Shown piece by piece: positions 21,604 to 29,083 of a stretch of 29,231 nt of DNA. A model generated the notes under the pieces. That model had not been told where the DNA came from. It worked only from the letters and a program-made list of their open reading frames with translations, and searched no databases. Within the stretch, counting starts at the first letter, position 1. The number at the start of each line of letters is the position of its first letter. This DNA comes from Casp-actino8 sp965659595 (GTDB lineage: Bacteria > Actinomycetota > Acidimicrobiia > Acidimicrobiales > Ilumatobacteraceae): contig CBFHWN010000023.1 in NCBI GenBank assembly GCA_965659595.1, forward strand, positions 1-29,231, given 5' to 3'. A program made the translations under genes and the position numbers.

Positions 21604-21686
21604 CACCTCGAGGTGACGCCTGACCGGCCAGCCGTACCCCCGAAGTGGAGCACCACTTCGGCCCCTTCGGGCCGTCCCACTAGCGT
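21604..21686. promoter_or_regulatory. Divergent control region between LOG gene and mcd
   Basis: Three symmetric elements lie here. CACCTCGAGGTG (21604-21615) is a perfect 12-bp palindrome. CCGAAGTGG (21640-21648) and CCACTTCGG (21653-21661) form a perfect 9-bp dyad around AGCA. CGGCCC (21659-21664) and GGGCCG (21669-21674) form a 6-bp dyad around CTTC that shares three bases with the previous one, so the two hairpins exclude each other. A TAGCGT box (21681-21686) follows, 9 nt before the mcd ATG. The dyads lie just upstream of that box, which favours operators over an attenuator. Confidence 0.5.
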
Positions 21687-21695
21687 TCGCAAGCG

Positions 21696-23306
21696 ATGAG
21701 CGCCACCGTGACCCCCGACATCCAGACCGCCGCCGACGTCATCGACCTCGCCTCACGCGCCGTGGGCGCCGGCCTTCGTCGTCTCACCGAATCAGGTGGC
21801 CCCGACGTGCATCAGGTGCTGGCCTACGACCTCGCCCACGCCGCCTCGGCCGTCGAGACCGCCCGCTCGCTCCTCGACTACGGCGCCAAGGGAACTCACG
21901 AAGGTCTCATCACCTGCGCGTACACCGCCGACATGGCACACGACCTCATGTCGAAGCTCATCGGTCGTGAAGAGAGTTGGGGTCTCGAGCCCGGCGCACT
22001 CGACGCGGCTCGCCAGTTCATCGGCACGTTCCGCGATCCCGAGTTCGTGGCATCACTGGCCGACGTTCCCGGGCCTCGTCACCTCGACGAAGACTTCGAG
22101 ATGGTGCAGGACACGTTCCGTTCGTTCGCCGACAAGGTGATCGCGCCGCGTGCCGAGCACGTGCATCGCTACAACGAAGACGTTCCCGAAGACATCATCA
22201 GCGGACTCGCCGAGATGGGCGCCTTCGGATTGTCGGTGCCGGTCGAATACGGCGGCTTCTCCGAAGGCGGTGAGGGCGAATACCTCGCCATGGTGGTGGC
22301 CACCGAAGAACTGAGCCGCGGTTCGCTCGGAATCGGTGGATCGCTCATCACTCGTCCCGAGATCCTCACCCGTGCTCTCGTGAAGGGTGGCACCGAGGAG
22401 CAAAAGCAGGAATGGTTGCCCAAGCTCGCCAGCGCCGAAGTGATGGCGGCAGTAGCCGTCACCGAACCCGACTACGGCAGTGACGTCGCCGGTATCAAGG
22501 TGACCGCGGTTCCGGCCGAGGGTCCCGACGGCGAAGTCGGTTACGTGATCAACGGCGTGAAGACATGGTGCACGTTTGCCGCCCGCGCCAACGTGCTCAT
22601 GTTGCTCGCGCGCACCAACCCTGACCGTTCACTCACCCACAAGGGTCTGAGTGTGTTCATCGTGCCGAAGCCGCGAGGTGACGCGCACGGTTTCGAGTTC
22701 TCGCAGCAGGTTCAGCCGAACGGCTCGACCGGCAAGATGGAAGGCCGCCCGATCGACACCATCGGCTACCGCGGTATGCACTCGTACGAGATCGCCTTCG
22801 ACAACTGGTGGGTGTCGGCCAAGAATCTGATCGGCGAAGAGGGTGGCCTCGGGCGCGGCTTCTACTACCAGATGGAAGGTTTCGAGAATGGTCGTCTGCA
22901 GACGGCGGCTCGCGCCGTAGGTGTGATGCAAGCTGCTTACGAGGCTGCGTACGATCACGCTCACAATCGCAACGTGTTCGGACAGAACATCAGCGAGTAT
23001 CAGCTCACCAAAGTGAAGCTCGGTCGTATGGCAGTCCTCATCCAGGCTGGTCGCCAGTTCGGCTACCAAGTGGCCAAGTTGATGGCCAAGGGCGAAGGCA
23101 CCACCGAGGCGTCGATGGTGAAGGCCTACGTGTGCAAGGCCGCCGAATGGGTCACCCGTGAAGCCATGCAGATTCACGGTGGCTACGGCTACGCCGAGGA
23201 ATACAGCGTGAGTCGTCTGTTCGTCGACGCACGCGTGTTGTCGATCTTCGAGGGTGCCGACGAGACGCTCTGTCTCAAGGTGATCGCCCGCCGACTCGTC
23301 GGCTGA
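21696..23306 (+). CDS. mcd: (2S)-methylsuccinyl-CoA dehydrogenase (acyl-CoA dehydrogenase family)
   Basis: In the ethylmalonyl-CoA pathway Mcd oxidises methylsuccinyl-CoA to mesaconyl-CoA, using FAD and electron transfer flavoprotein. The 536-residue length and the extra N-terminal domain of about 150 residues (VHQVLAYDLAHAASAVETAR, LLDYGAKGTHEGLI, GREESWGLEPGALDAARQF) separate it from ordinary 380-residue acyl-CoA dehydrogenases and match Mcd. The core has the FAD-binding VTEPDYGSDVAGI, then KTWCTFAARANVL, GRPIDTIGYRGMHSYE, RLQTAARAVGVMQAAY, QIHGGYGYAEEYSVSRL, and IFEGADET with the likely catalytic Glu519. The start is the ATG at 21696, after a TAGCGT box and no Shine-Dalgarno. It ends 12 nt before a convergent gene. 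Its partners in the window are the MaoC gene and the two HpcH/HpaI-type genes. Confidence 0.88.
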   Translation: MSATVTPDIQTAADVIDLASRAVGAGLRRLTESGGPDVHQVLAYDLAHAASAVETARSLLDYGAKGTHEGLITCAYTADMAHDLMSKLIGREESWGLEPGALDAARQFIGTFRDPEFVASLADVPGPRHLDEDFEMVQDTFRSFADKVIAPRAEHVHRYNEDVPEDIISGLAEMGAFGLSVPVEYGGFSEGGEGEYLAMVVATEELSRGSLGIGGSLITRPEILTRALVKGGTEEQKQEWLPKLASAEVMAAVAVTEPDYGSDVAGIKVTAVPAEGPDGEVGYVINGVKTWCTFAARANVLMLLARTNPDRSLTHKGLSVFIVPKPRGDAHGFEFSQQVQPNGSTGKMEGRPIDTIGYRGMHSYEIAFDNWWVSAKNLIGEEGGLGRGFYYQMEGFENGRLQTAARAVGVMQAAYEAAYDHAHNRNVFGQNISEYQLTKVKLGRMAVLIQAGRQFGYQVAKLMAKGEGTTEASMVKAYVCKAAEWVTREAMQIHGGYGYAEEYSVSRLFVDARVLSIFEGADETLCLKVIARRLVG

Positions 23307-23318
23307 GCGTCTCTCACG

Positions 23319-24971
23319 TCACTCGGTCACGCGGAACGCCAAGCGCCGGCCGTCGTCGTTGCGACCGAGTCCGAGACCGTTCACGAGGGCGAGTTCGTAG
23401 TCGCCGGGCTCCATGTCGTCGGGCAGATCGAACGTCACGTCGGTGGCGGCGAAGGTGACGATCACACCGACCTCACGAAGTTCGGTCGGGTCGTCCTCGC
23501 CGTAGTCGCACGAACCCGGTAACGCCTTGAACGAGGTGATCGTACGGCTGGCGGCGAAGGGCGACAGCGGCACGATCGTCGCGACACCGGCGGCCGTGAG
23601 ACGCCGGGCCTCCACGGTGTAGGTGGGTGCCGGACCGGAACCCTCGCCGAGAAGGTTGGGCGGAATACCGACCTCGACGGCCTGGCAGCCGATGCGTTCG
23701 TACATCAGGTCGATCTGCACGCGGATCTCGGCGCGAATGCCGAGGGTCGCTCCCGCCGCCACCTCGGTCGGGCCGAGAATCTCGATCACACCGAACATCT
23801 TCGGATCGAACTGCAACTCCATCGGACCGGGGTCCACCACGAAATCGGGATCGGGTCCGGCGGGAACTTCGGTGGCCGGAGTAGGTGGGTCCGGTGCGAG
23901 CGTCTCCTCGACCACCGTCGTCTCGGCGACGACCGGAGGTGTCGACCCGTCGCCATCGTCGCTCGTGAAGATGGCGATCGCCGCGGCCACCAGACCGGCC
24001 ACGACGGCGACGGCGGTGAGAATCACGGCCAGAGTTCGCCGCCGAACTCGCCGACGACTCTCGTCGGCTCGCAGTCGACAGCGATTCGCGCCCGGCTCGT
24101 CGCCGATCGCCTCGTACACCTCGGCGGCATCAGACCAGAGTCGAGACGCGTACTTCGGGTCGGAGGAAGAGGTCATCTCGGCCCGAGCTTCCAGATCGAC
24201 CGCCCACTGGCGACGACGTTGCTCGCGGTCGCCGACGTCGATGAGAGGAGTGTCCGACACCGACACGTGCAAGTCGGGCAACGGCACGTCGAGGCCATAG
24301 GTCATGCGGGTCGACATCGCCGGTTCGCGACGCAGACCGCCGTTGACCGCACGATTCACGACGGTCTCCTCGAGTCGGCCGAGAGCCACCGTCACACCCG
24401 TGTCGCCATCGCTCATCCGCACCCACCACGGGCCACCGGGCAGAACCCCGTTGACGGTGACCACGATCTCGGATTCCTTCGACCGCTGCTCGATCTGCAC
24501 GTGACGTACGAGAGAAGAGTCGTCAGTCCCTCGGGCCAGGATCGGATCGATGGCGACCGGCGCCTCAAAGAGTTGAGGACTGTTCGCCACCGGTACACCT
24601 GGCTCACCCGGAAGCGGTTGCACTGCGATCGTGACTCGCCACGGCACGGGCGGTGAGGGTTCGTTCGCCAGGACGATTCCGCCATCACCCGTACTCGGAT
24701 CGACCTCACCGAGAGTGATTTCGAGATCGGCTGACGGTGTCGTCCCGAGGTACGGACGCAGATCACCATCGAAGTTGGCGGTCACGAAATCGATCACGTC
24801 ACTCAGAACCTCGGGACGGTCGATCACCACTTCCACCACGTCGCCCGAATCGTCCCGTGCGACATAGACATCGTCGCCTGACGGCACGAGATCGAATCGG
24901 CCTTCGCGTCCGACCCTTTCGATCGACCAGCGCTCACCGAGGAGCGAATAGTGGAGTCGCACGGCGCTCAT
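23319..24971 (-). CDS. Single-pass membrane protein coupled to a sigma-factor-like gene
   Basis: I do not recognise this 550-residue protein. Residues 1-245 are beta-rich and cytoplasmic by topology, including VDPSTGDGGIVLANEPSPPVPW and GGPWWVRMSDGDTGVTVALG. Residues 250-312 are helical and basic (a short QWAVDLEARAEM, then YASRLWSDAAEVYEAIGDEPGANRCRLRADESRRRVRRR). A single membrane helix spans about 313-335, followed by an acidic, Pro/Thr-rich stalk (STPPVVAETTVVEETLAPDPPTP in part) and an extracytoplasmic domain with two cysteines (CQAVEVGIPP and GSCDYGEDD) that may pair. The ATG overlaps the TGA of the sigma-like gene. The topology resembles a membrane anti-sigma or sensor partner, but no known anti-sigma zinc domain is seen. 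Confidence 0.7.
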   Translation of the reverse strand: MSAVRLHYSLLGERWSIERVGREGRFDLVPSGDDVYVARDDSGDVVEVVIDRPEVLSDVIDFVTANFDGDLRPYLGTTPSADLEITLGEVDPSTGDGGIVLANEPSPPVPWRVTIAVQPLPGEPGVPVANSPQLFEAPVAIDPILARGTDDSSLVRHVQIEQRSKESEIVVTVNGVLPGGPWWVRMSDGDTGVTVALGRLEETVVNRAVNGGLRREPAMSTRMTYGLDVPLPDLHVSVSDTPLIDVGDREQRRRQWAVDLEARAEMTSSSDPKYASRLWSDAAEVYEAIGDEPGANRCRLRADESRRRVRRRTLAVILTAVAVVAGLVAAAIAIFTSDDGDGSTPPVVAETTVVEETLAPDPPTPATEVPAGPDPDFVVDPGPMELQFDPKMFGVIEILGPTEVAAGATLGIRAEIRVQIDLMYERIGCQAVEVGIPPNLLGEGSGPAPTYTVEARRLTAAGVATIVPLSPFAASRTITSFKALPGSCDYGEDDPTELREVGVIVTFAATDVTFDLPDDMEPGDYELALVNGLGLGRNDDGRRLAFRVTE

Positions 24972-25645
24972 GGCTCGACCCCGAGGCTGATCAGTCCTTC
25001 GGCGAGCAACTCACTCGCGCAACGACCACATCGCGACTTGCGTTGACGTCGAGCTTCGGCCGATCGACCGTCGTTGCCGTCGACATTGTCGAGGGCCTGA
25101 TACAGAATTCGATCGAGCCATGTGCGACCCGTCTCGTCGCCGATGTCCCCTCGCAACATGAGGTGCACGGCTTCGAGGGCTGCGGCCGCCGCCACTTCAG
25201 TCGGACAGCCGGCACAGTGACGATGCTCCGACAAGATGCGGCCGACCGCAGCCAGCAACTGTTCGAGGAGCATCCGTTGCTCGACCGATCCGTAGTGATC
25301 GGCCTCGAACAGCACGAGCTTGTCGTCGTGCAACGGGACCATCTCGCCACGACGTCGGGTTGCTCGAGCCAGATCTCGACACAGATTGTCGAGCGATCGG
25401 TAGGCGAAGCGAGTGGCCGACTTGGCATCGACGATTCCCGGATAGGCCTCCGAACGCCGCTGAAGTGTCGCCGACAGCCGTACCCAACATTCGCTCAAGA
25501 CGTCGTCGGCCTCAGTCGTCAGGCGATAACGGTTCACCAGACGGCGCGCGCACTGTCGAGCATCGGCGCTCGTCAACCAGTCGGTGAAGAGCTGTCGTTG
25601 TTCATCGAGTGAGAGCGGCCGGTCCATCCAGAAGTTCAGGGACAC
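24968..25645 (-). CDS. Sigma-70 region 2-like protein with two Cys pairs
   Basis: The 225-residue protein has a segment from about 30 to 100 resembling ECF sigma factor region 2: CARRLVNRYRLTTEADDVLSECWVRL, then SATRFAYRSLDNLCRDLARATRRR. Where a sigma region 4 should follow, there is instead HRHCAGCP (His141, His143, Cys144, Cys147), an Ala/Glu-rich helix, and a C-terminal RKSRCGRC (Cys206, Cys209). These could bind zinc and recall H-x3-C-x2-C anti-sigma motifs, although the spacing differs. The start is the GTG at 25645, with an AAGGGGG ribosome site about 10 nt upstream; an ATG six codons later (25627) is possible. It is translationally coupled to the membrane protein downstream. It could be an atypical sigma factor or a DNA-binding regulator derived from one. 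Confidence 0.62.
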   Translation of the reverse strand: MSLNFWMDRPLSLDEQRQLFTDWLTSADARQCARRLVNRYRLTTEADDVLSECWVRLSATLQRRSEAYPGIVDAKSATRFAYRSLDNLCRDLARATRRRGEMVPLHDDKLVLFEADHYGSVEQRMLLEQLLAAVGRILSEHRHCAGCPTEVAAAAALEAVHLMLRGDIGDETGRTWLDRILYQALDNVDGNDGRSAEARRQRKSRCGRCASELLAEGLISLGVEP

Positions 25646-25760
25646 GATCGACGCACCCCCTTCGTCCGACCGATTGTGACAGACGTCGTCATTTTCACTG
25701 GCACCTCTGGGAGCCAACGGTCCGAATCGGTACGGACATACCTGCGAGTGATCCACCGAC

Positions 25761-25780
25761 CATCCAACGATCGCTGGATG
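25761..25780. repeat. 20-bp imperfect palindrome between methyltransferase and sigma-like genes
   Basis: CATCCAACGA and TCGCTGGATG are reverse complements at 9 of 10 positions, with CGATCG at the centre. It starts 12 bp beyond the methyltransferase stop and lies about 115 bp before the sigma-like start. It could be a terminator stem for the former (no T-run is seen) or an operator for the latter. Confidence 0.4.
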
Positions 25781-25792
25781 TGGGCGTGACAG

Positions 25793-26403
25793 TCAGTCCG
25801 ACTGGTCGGAGATCTTCACCGTGACGACGGCGTAGTCACCGTCGTCGAACGGATCACCATCCCAGTTACGCCAGATGCTCAGGTGCGTGGCGCCGGCAGA
25901 AGTCGCGTCGGCGACGAACTGATGGGCGTGGTACGAATCGGCTCGTCTCTCCTGCGACCAACCGCAGACGAGGAGACCACCCGTGTCGAGATGGTGCACC
26001 ATGTTGCGGACGATGTCGGACTGCGCACCGGGCTCGCAGAAGTTGAGGATGTTGCCGATCATCACGATCAGGTCGAATNNNNNNNNNNCACCAGCCACGT
26101 GATCGTCGACGACTTCGGGCGAGCCTTGTCGACCATGTCGGGATCGAGATCGATCGCGGTCACTGTGTGCCCGCGCCGCTCGAGTTCGACGGCCAGGCGA
26201 CCGGTTCCGCAGCCAGCGTCGAGGATCCGACACGACCGGCCGTCGAGGCGGCTCTGGATCAACCGGGTCACGGCATCGGCTTCGCCATGGACGTTGTCGC
26301 CCCGCGCTTCCATCGCTTCGAATCGCTCGTCGTACTCGACAAGGTCGATCTTCTCGCGCCACTGCGCCCAACGCGCCGACACCTGCTCGCCGGGCTTGGT
26401 CAT
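25793..26403 (-). CDS. SAM-dependent methyltransferase, interrupted by an assembly gap
   Basis: The N-terminal half, in one frame from the ATG at 26403, carries motif I LDAGCGTGR (61-69) and VTAIDLDPDMVDKAR, ending near TITWLV at the gap. The C-terminal half, in a different frame after ten Ns, begins FDLIVMIGNILNFC and continues to LLVCGWSQERR and the stop at 25793. Both halves are clearly one class I methyltransferase. The ten Ns cannot be the true length: the span is 611 nt, not a multiple of three, and related proteins have about ten residues between these motifs. So this is a scaffold gap, not a frameshifted pseudogene. The ATG overlaps the HAD gene stop (ATGA). The substrate cannot be inferred. 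Confidence 0.78.
26079..26088. other. Run of ten Ns (assembly gap)
   Basis: Ten undetermined bases inside the methyltransferase gene. The reading frame changes across them, so the missing sequence is probably longer than ten bases. Confidence 0.99.
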
Positions 26404-27104
26404 GTCGACGTCAGGTCGAGCAGCGAACGCACCCGGAGAAAATCGGCGCCGTCGTGATCGTCGTAGGGGTCGAGGAGCACCGGCAAAAGTCCGGCATTTC
26501 GCGCCCCACCCACATCCATGGTCACACTGTCGCCGACGTACGCGACCCTCGAGCGGTCGATTCCGGGCAGAACCTCGAGACCGAAGTCGAAGATGCGCGG
26601 GTCGGGCTTGGCCACTCCCACCACGTGACTGTCGACCACGATGCGCACCGGCACACCATGACCGTCACCCACCTGGCAGACCTTCGAGCGGGCCAACACC
26701 GACTCGATCTGTCCGGTGGCATTACTCACCACACCGATCGGCACTTGCCGTTCGTGCAATTCACGTAGCGCGCGCACGCTGTCGTCGAGCGCGAATCGCC
26801 ACAACCACGCCGAGCGTGTGCGATCGAGCACCATCGACGCCTCCGACACGTCGTGATCGTGCACCCCGACCGACTCGACATAAGCGACGTTGTACGCCGA
26901 CCAGTCGGATTCGGTCGACTCGACTCGTGACTTGGCGGCCATTCCGGCGTAGTGGGCCCGGTGGTAGCGATCGAGATCGTCGGACCCTCCGTAGTACCTC
27001 AGCAACGGCGCAACCACGTGCGGATCGGGGATCACGAAGATCCCGCCGGCGTCGAACAACACAGCGTCGACTTCGTGGCCGTGGATCAGTAGAGAACTCG
27101 TCAC
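26400..27104 (-). CDS. HAD-superfamily hydrolase
   Basis: The 234-residue protein has the HAD motifs: AVLFDAGGIF with nucleophile Asp18, VVSNATG (motif II), AKPDPRIFDFGLE (motif III Lys) and YVGDSVTMDVGGARNAG (motif IV). The second Asp of the usual DxD is Gly20, as in YihX-like and epoxide-hydrolase-N-type HADs, so phosphatase activity is likely but not certain. The helical cap between about 30 and 100 places it in subfamily I. The only usable start is the GTG at 27104; the catalytic Asp is 18 residues in. The start lies 6 nt after a minus-strand TACCCT. It is followed by the methyltransferase with a 4-nt overlap. Confidence 0.86.
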   Translation of the reverse strand: MTSSLLIHGHEVDAVLFDAGGIFVIPDPHVVAPLLRYYGGSDDLDRYHRAHYAGMAAKSRVESTESDWSAYNVAYVESVGVHDHDVSEASMVLDRTRSAWLWRFALDDSVRALRELHERQVPIGVVSNATGQIESVLARSKVCQVGDGHGVPVRIVVDSHVVGVAKPDPRIFDFGLEVLPGIDRSRVAYVGDSVTMDVGGARNAGLLPVLLDPYDDHDGADFLRVRSLLDLTST

Positions 27105-27133
27105 ACCTCCAGGGTAGGGCGTACCCTTCCGGT
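27105..27133. promoter_or_regulatory. Mirror-image divergent leaderless promoters (HAD and mcl1)
   Basis: Only 29 bp separate two GTG starts. The region is symmetric: AGGGTA (27111-27116, reading TACCCT on the minus strand) and TACCCT (27122-27127) are 5 bp apart, each exactly 6 nt from its own GTG. The symmetry continues into the first codons (CACACC at 27103-27108 and GGTGTG at 27131-27136). There is no room for a 5' leader in either direction, so both mRNAs should be leaderless, and the two polymerases would compete. Confidence 0.65.
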
Positions 27134-28183
27134 GTGCGCAGTGCCCGTGATTTCTTCAAACCCCTCGCCGTCGGCGCTCCCGAACCCGTCCGCGAGGTCC
27201 CCTTCCGTCCGAGCCGGATGATCCATTTCTTCCCACCGTCGAACGACAAAATGGTGGCCAAGCTCCCCGACATCGTGCCGACGGTCGACATCCTTCTCGG
27301 CAATCTCGAAGACGGGGTTCCGGCCTCCGACAAAGAGGCCGCTCGCGCCGGCCTCGTGAATGTTGCTCGCACGGTCGACATGGGATCCACGCAGCTCTGG
27401 ACGCGTGTGAACAGTCTCGACTCGCCGTGGGCGCTCGACGATCTCACCACACTCGTGACCGAAGTGGGCGACAAGTTCGACGTGATCATGATTCCGAAAG
27501 TCGAAGGACCCGAAGACATCCACTACGTCGACCGTCTACTCGCGCAGCTCGAAGCCAAGGCCGGTCTCACCAAGCCTCTCCTCGTGCACGCGATTCTCGA
27601 AACCGCGCGCGGGGTCGCCAACGTGGAAGCGATCTGCGCCGCGTCGCCGCGCATGCAGGGTTTGTCGCTCGGTCCGGCCGACCTGGCCGCCAACCGCCGC
27701 ATGAAGACGACTCGTGTGGGTGGGGGCCATCCCGACTACGTGGTGCGCGAGGACCCGAATCCCGACGATGCCGACGCTGCTCGGCCCACCTATCAACAGG
27801 ATCTCTGGCACTACACGATGGCGCGCATGGTCGACGCCTGCGTCATGCACGGGATCCTTCCTTTCTACGGACCGTTCGGCGACATCAAGGACGTCGTCGC
27901 CTGCGAAGACCAGTTCCGCAACGCCTATCTGCTCGGCTGCGTCGGTGCCTGGTCGCTGCACCCGGCCCAGATCGACATCGCCCGACGCGTGTTCAGCCCG
28001 CGGCCGTCCGACGTGGCCCACGCGCAGCGAGTGATCGACGCCATGGGTGACGGAACCGGCGCCATCATGCTCGACGGCAAGATGGAGGACGACGCTTCGG
28101 TGAAGCAGTGCAAGGTGGTCGTGCAACTCGCCCGCGACCTCGCCGCCCGTGACCCCGAACTCGCCCAGGCCTACGGATTCTGA
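27134..28183 (+). CDS. mcl1: L-malyl-CoA/beta-methylmalyl-CoA lyase
   Basis: The enzyme cleaves beta-methylmalyl-CoA to glyoxylate and propionyl-CoA, and malyl-CoA to glyoxylate and acetyl-CoA, the last carbon-carbon steps of the ethylmalonyl-CoA pathway. The 349-residue protein carries the lyase blocks: RMIHFFPPSNDKM, ILLGNLEDGVPASDKEAAR, LWTRVNSLDSPWALDD, VIMIPKVEGPEDIHYVDRLL, LVHAILETARGVANVEAI, LSLGPADLAANRRMKTTR followed by VGGGHPDY, and GILPFYGPFGDIKD. The metal-binding acidic residues are expected in ILET and in GPADLA. The start is the GTG at 27134, 6 nt after TACCCT. The frame is open for more than 1 kb upstream, but that stretch is antisense to HAD and the methyltransferase and is not coding. 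mcl2 follows 11 nt later. Confidence 0.92.
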   Translation: MRSARDFFKPLAVGAPEPVREVPFRPSRMIHFFPPSNDKMVAKLPDIVPTVDILLGNLEDGVPASDKEAARAGLVNVARTVDMGSTQLWTRVNSLDSPWALDDLTTLVTEVGDKFDVIMIPKVEGPEDIHYVDRLLAQLEAKAGLTKPLLVHAILETARGVANVEAICAASPRMQGLSLGPADLAANRRMKTTRVGGGHPDYVVREDPNPDDADAARPTYQQDLWHYTMARMVDACVMHGILPFYGPFGDIKDVVACEDQFRNAYLLGCVGAWSLHPAQIDIARRVFSPRPSDVAHAQRVIDAMGDGTGAIMLDGKMEDDASVKQCKVVVQLARDLAARDPELAQAYGF

Positions 28184-28194
28184 AGGAAGACGCC

Positions 28195-29061
28195 ATGACC
28201 GATCTGCGCCCCCGCCGCTCCGCGCTCTACATGCCGTCGTCGAACGAAAAGGCTCTCGAAAAGGCCAAGGGCATTCCGGCTGACGCCCTGATCTTCGATC
28301 TCGAGGACGCGGTCGCACCCGACGCCAAGCCGGCCGCGCGAGTCAATGCGGTGGCGGCCGCCAAGAGCGGCGAGTACGGCCGCCGTGAGATCACGATCCG
28401 CTGCAACGGACTCGACACCCAGTGGGGCGCCGACGATCTCGCCGCAGCCGCCACGTCAGGTGCATCCGCTGTCGTCATCCCGAAGATCAACTCCACGGCC
28501 GAACTCGACGACGTGTCACGTCGACTCACCGGGGCCGGCGCTCCCGACTCGATGACCATCTGGGCCATGGTCGAAACTCCCACGGCCATCTTCGACGTAC
28601 GGGCGATTGCGGCTCATCCGCGAGTGGCGACTCTGGTGATGGGCACCAACGATCTCGCCAAAGAACTGCGCGCCACTCAAGTACGCGGACGCGCCCCATT
28701 GCTCCCCCATCTCTCAACCGCACTCTTGGCGGCGCGTGAAGCCGGCAAGGTGATCCTCGACGGCGTGTTCAACGACGTGAAAGATCTCGACGCGTTCCGC
28801 GCCGAATGCGAGCAAGGCGCGCAGATGGGTTTCGACGGCAAGACACTGATCCATCCGGGTCAGGTCGACGTCTGCAACGAAGTGTGGGCGCCCACTGAAG
28901 CCGACGTCGACTACGCACAGCGGGTGATCGCCGCCTTCGACGAGGCTCAGGCCGAAGGCCGCGGTGTGATCACCGTCGACGGACGCATGATCGAGAATCT
29001 GCACGTCGACAACGCCCGTCGCGTGCTGGCCGTGCAGGCCGCCATCGACGCCCTCGCCTGA
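28195..29061 (+). CDS. mcl2: HpcH/HpaI (CitE-like) protein, probable (3S)-malyl-CoA thioesterase
   Basis: This 288-residue protein belongs to the CitE-like branch: RRSALYMPSSNEKALEKA, LIFDLEDAVAPDAK, VIPKINSTAEL, AMVETPTAIFDVRAI, LVMGTNDLAKELRA, LLDGVFND-type sequence (VILDGVFNDVKD) and GKTLIHPGQVDVCNEVW. In Rhodobacter the homologous Mcl2 hydrolyses (3S)-malyl-CoA to malate, completing the pathway with Mcl1. Here the two genes are in tandem with an 11-nt gap containing a GGAAGA ribosome site, which supports that assignment. A citrate or citramalyl-CoA lyase beta-like activity is the alternative and cannot be excluded by sequence alone. Confidence 0.85.
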   Translation: MTDLRPRRSALYMPSSNEKALEKAKGIPADALIFDLEDAVAPDAKPAARVNAVAAAKSGEYGRREITIRCNGLDTQWGADDLAAAATSGASAVVIPKINSTAELDDVSRRLTGAGAPDSMTIWAMVETPTAIFDVRAIAAHPRVATLVMGTNDLAKELRATQVRGRAPLLPHLSTALLAAREAGKVILDGVFNDVKDLDAFRAECEQGAQMGFDGKTLIHPGQVDVCNEVWAPTEADVDYAQRVIAAFDEAQAEGRGVITVDGRMIENLHVDNARRVLAVQAAIDALA

Positions 29062-29071
29062 TATCCCCATC

Positions 29072-29077
29072 TAGGGT
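29072..29077 (+). promoter_or_regulatory. -10-like box of the last gene
   Basis: TAGGGT lies exactly 6 nt before the ATG at 29084 with no Shine-Dalgarno, matching the leaderless pattern seen for other genes here. Confidence 0.4.
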
Positions 29078-29083
29078 GGCCTC

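Noticed and set aside
25883..27133. Long plus-strand open frame running across the N gap into mcl1
   Set aside because: The part before 27134 is Arg/Ser-rich antisense shadow of HAD and the methyltransferase and crosses undetermined bases. The lyase homology begins at the GTG at 27134.
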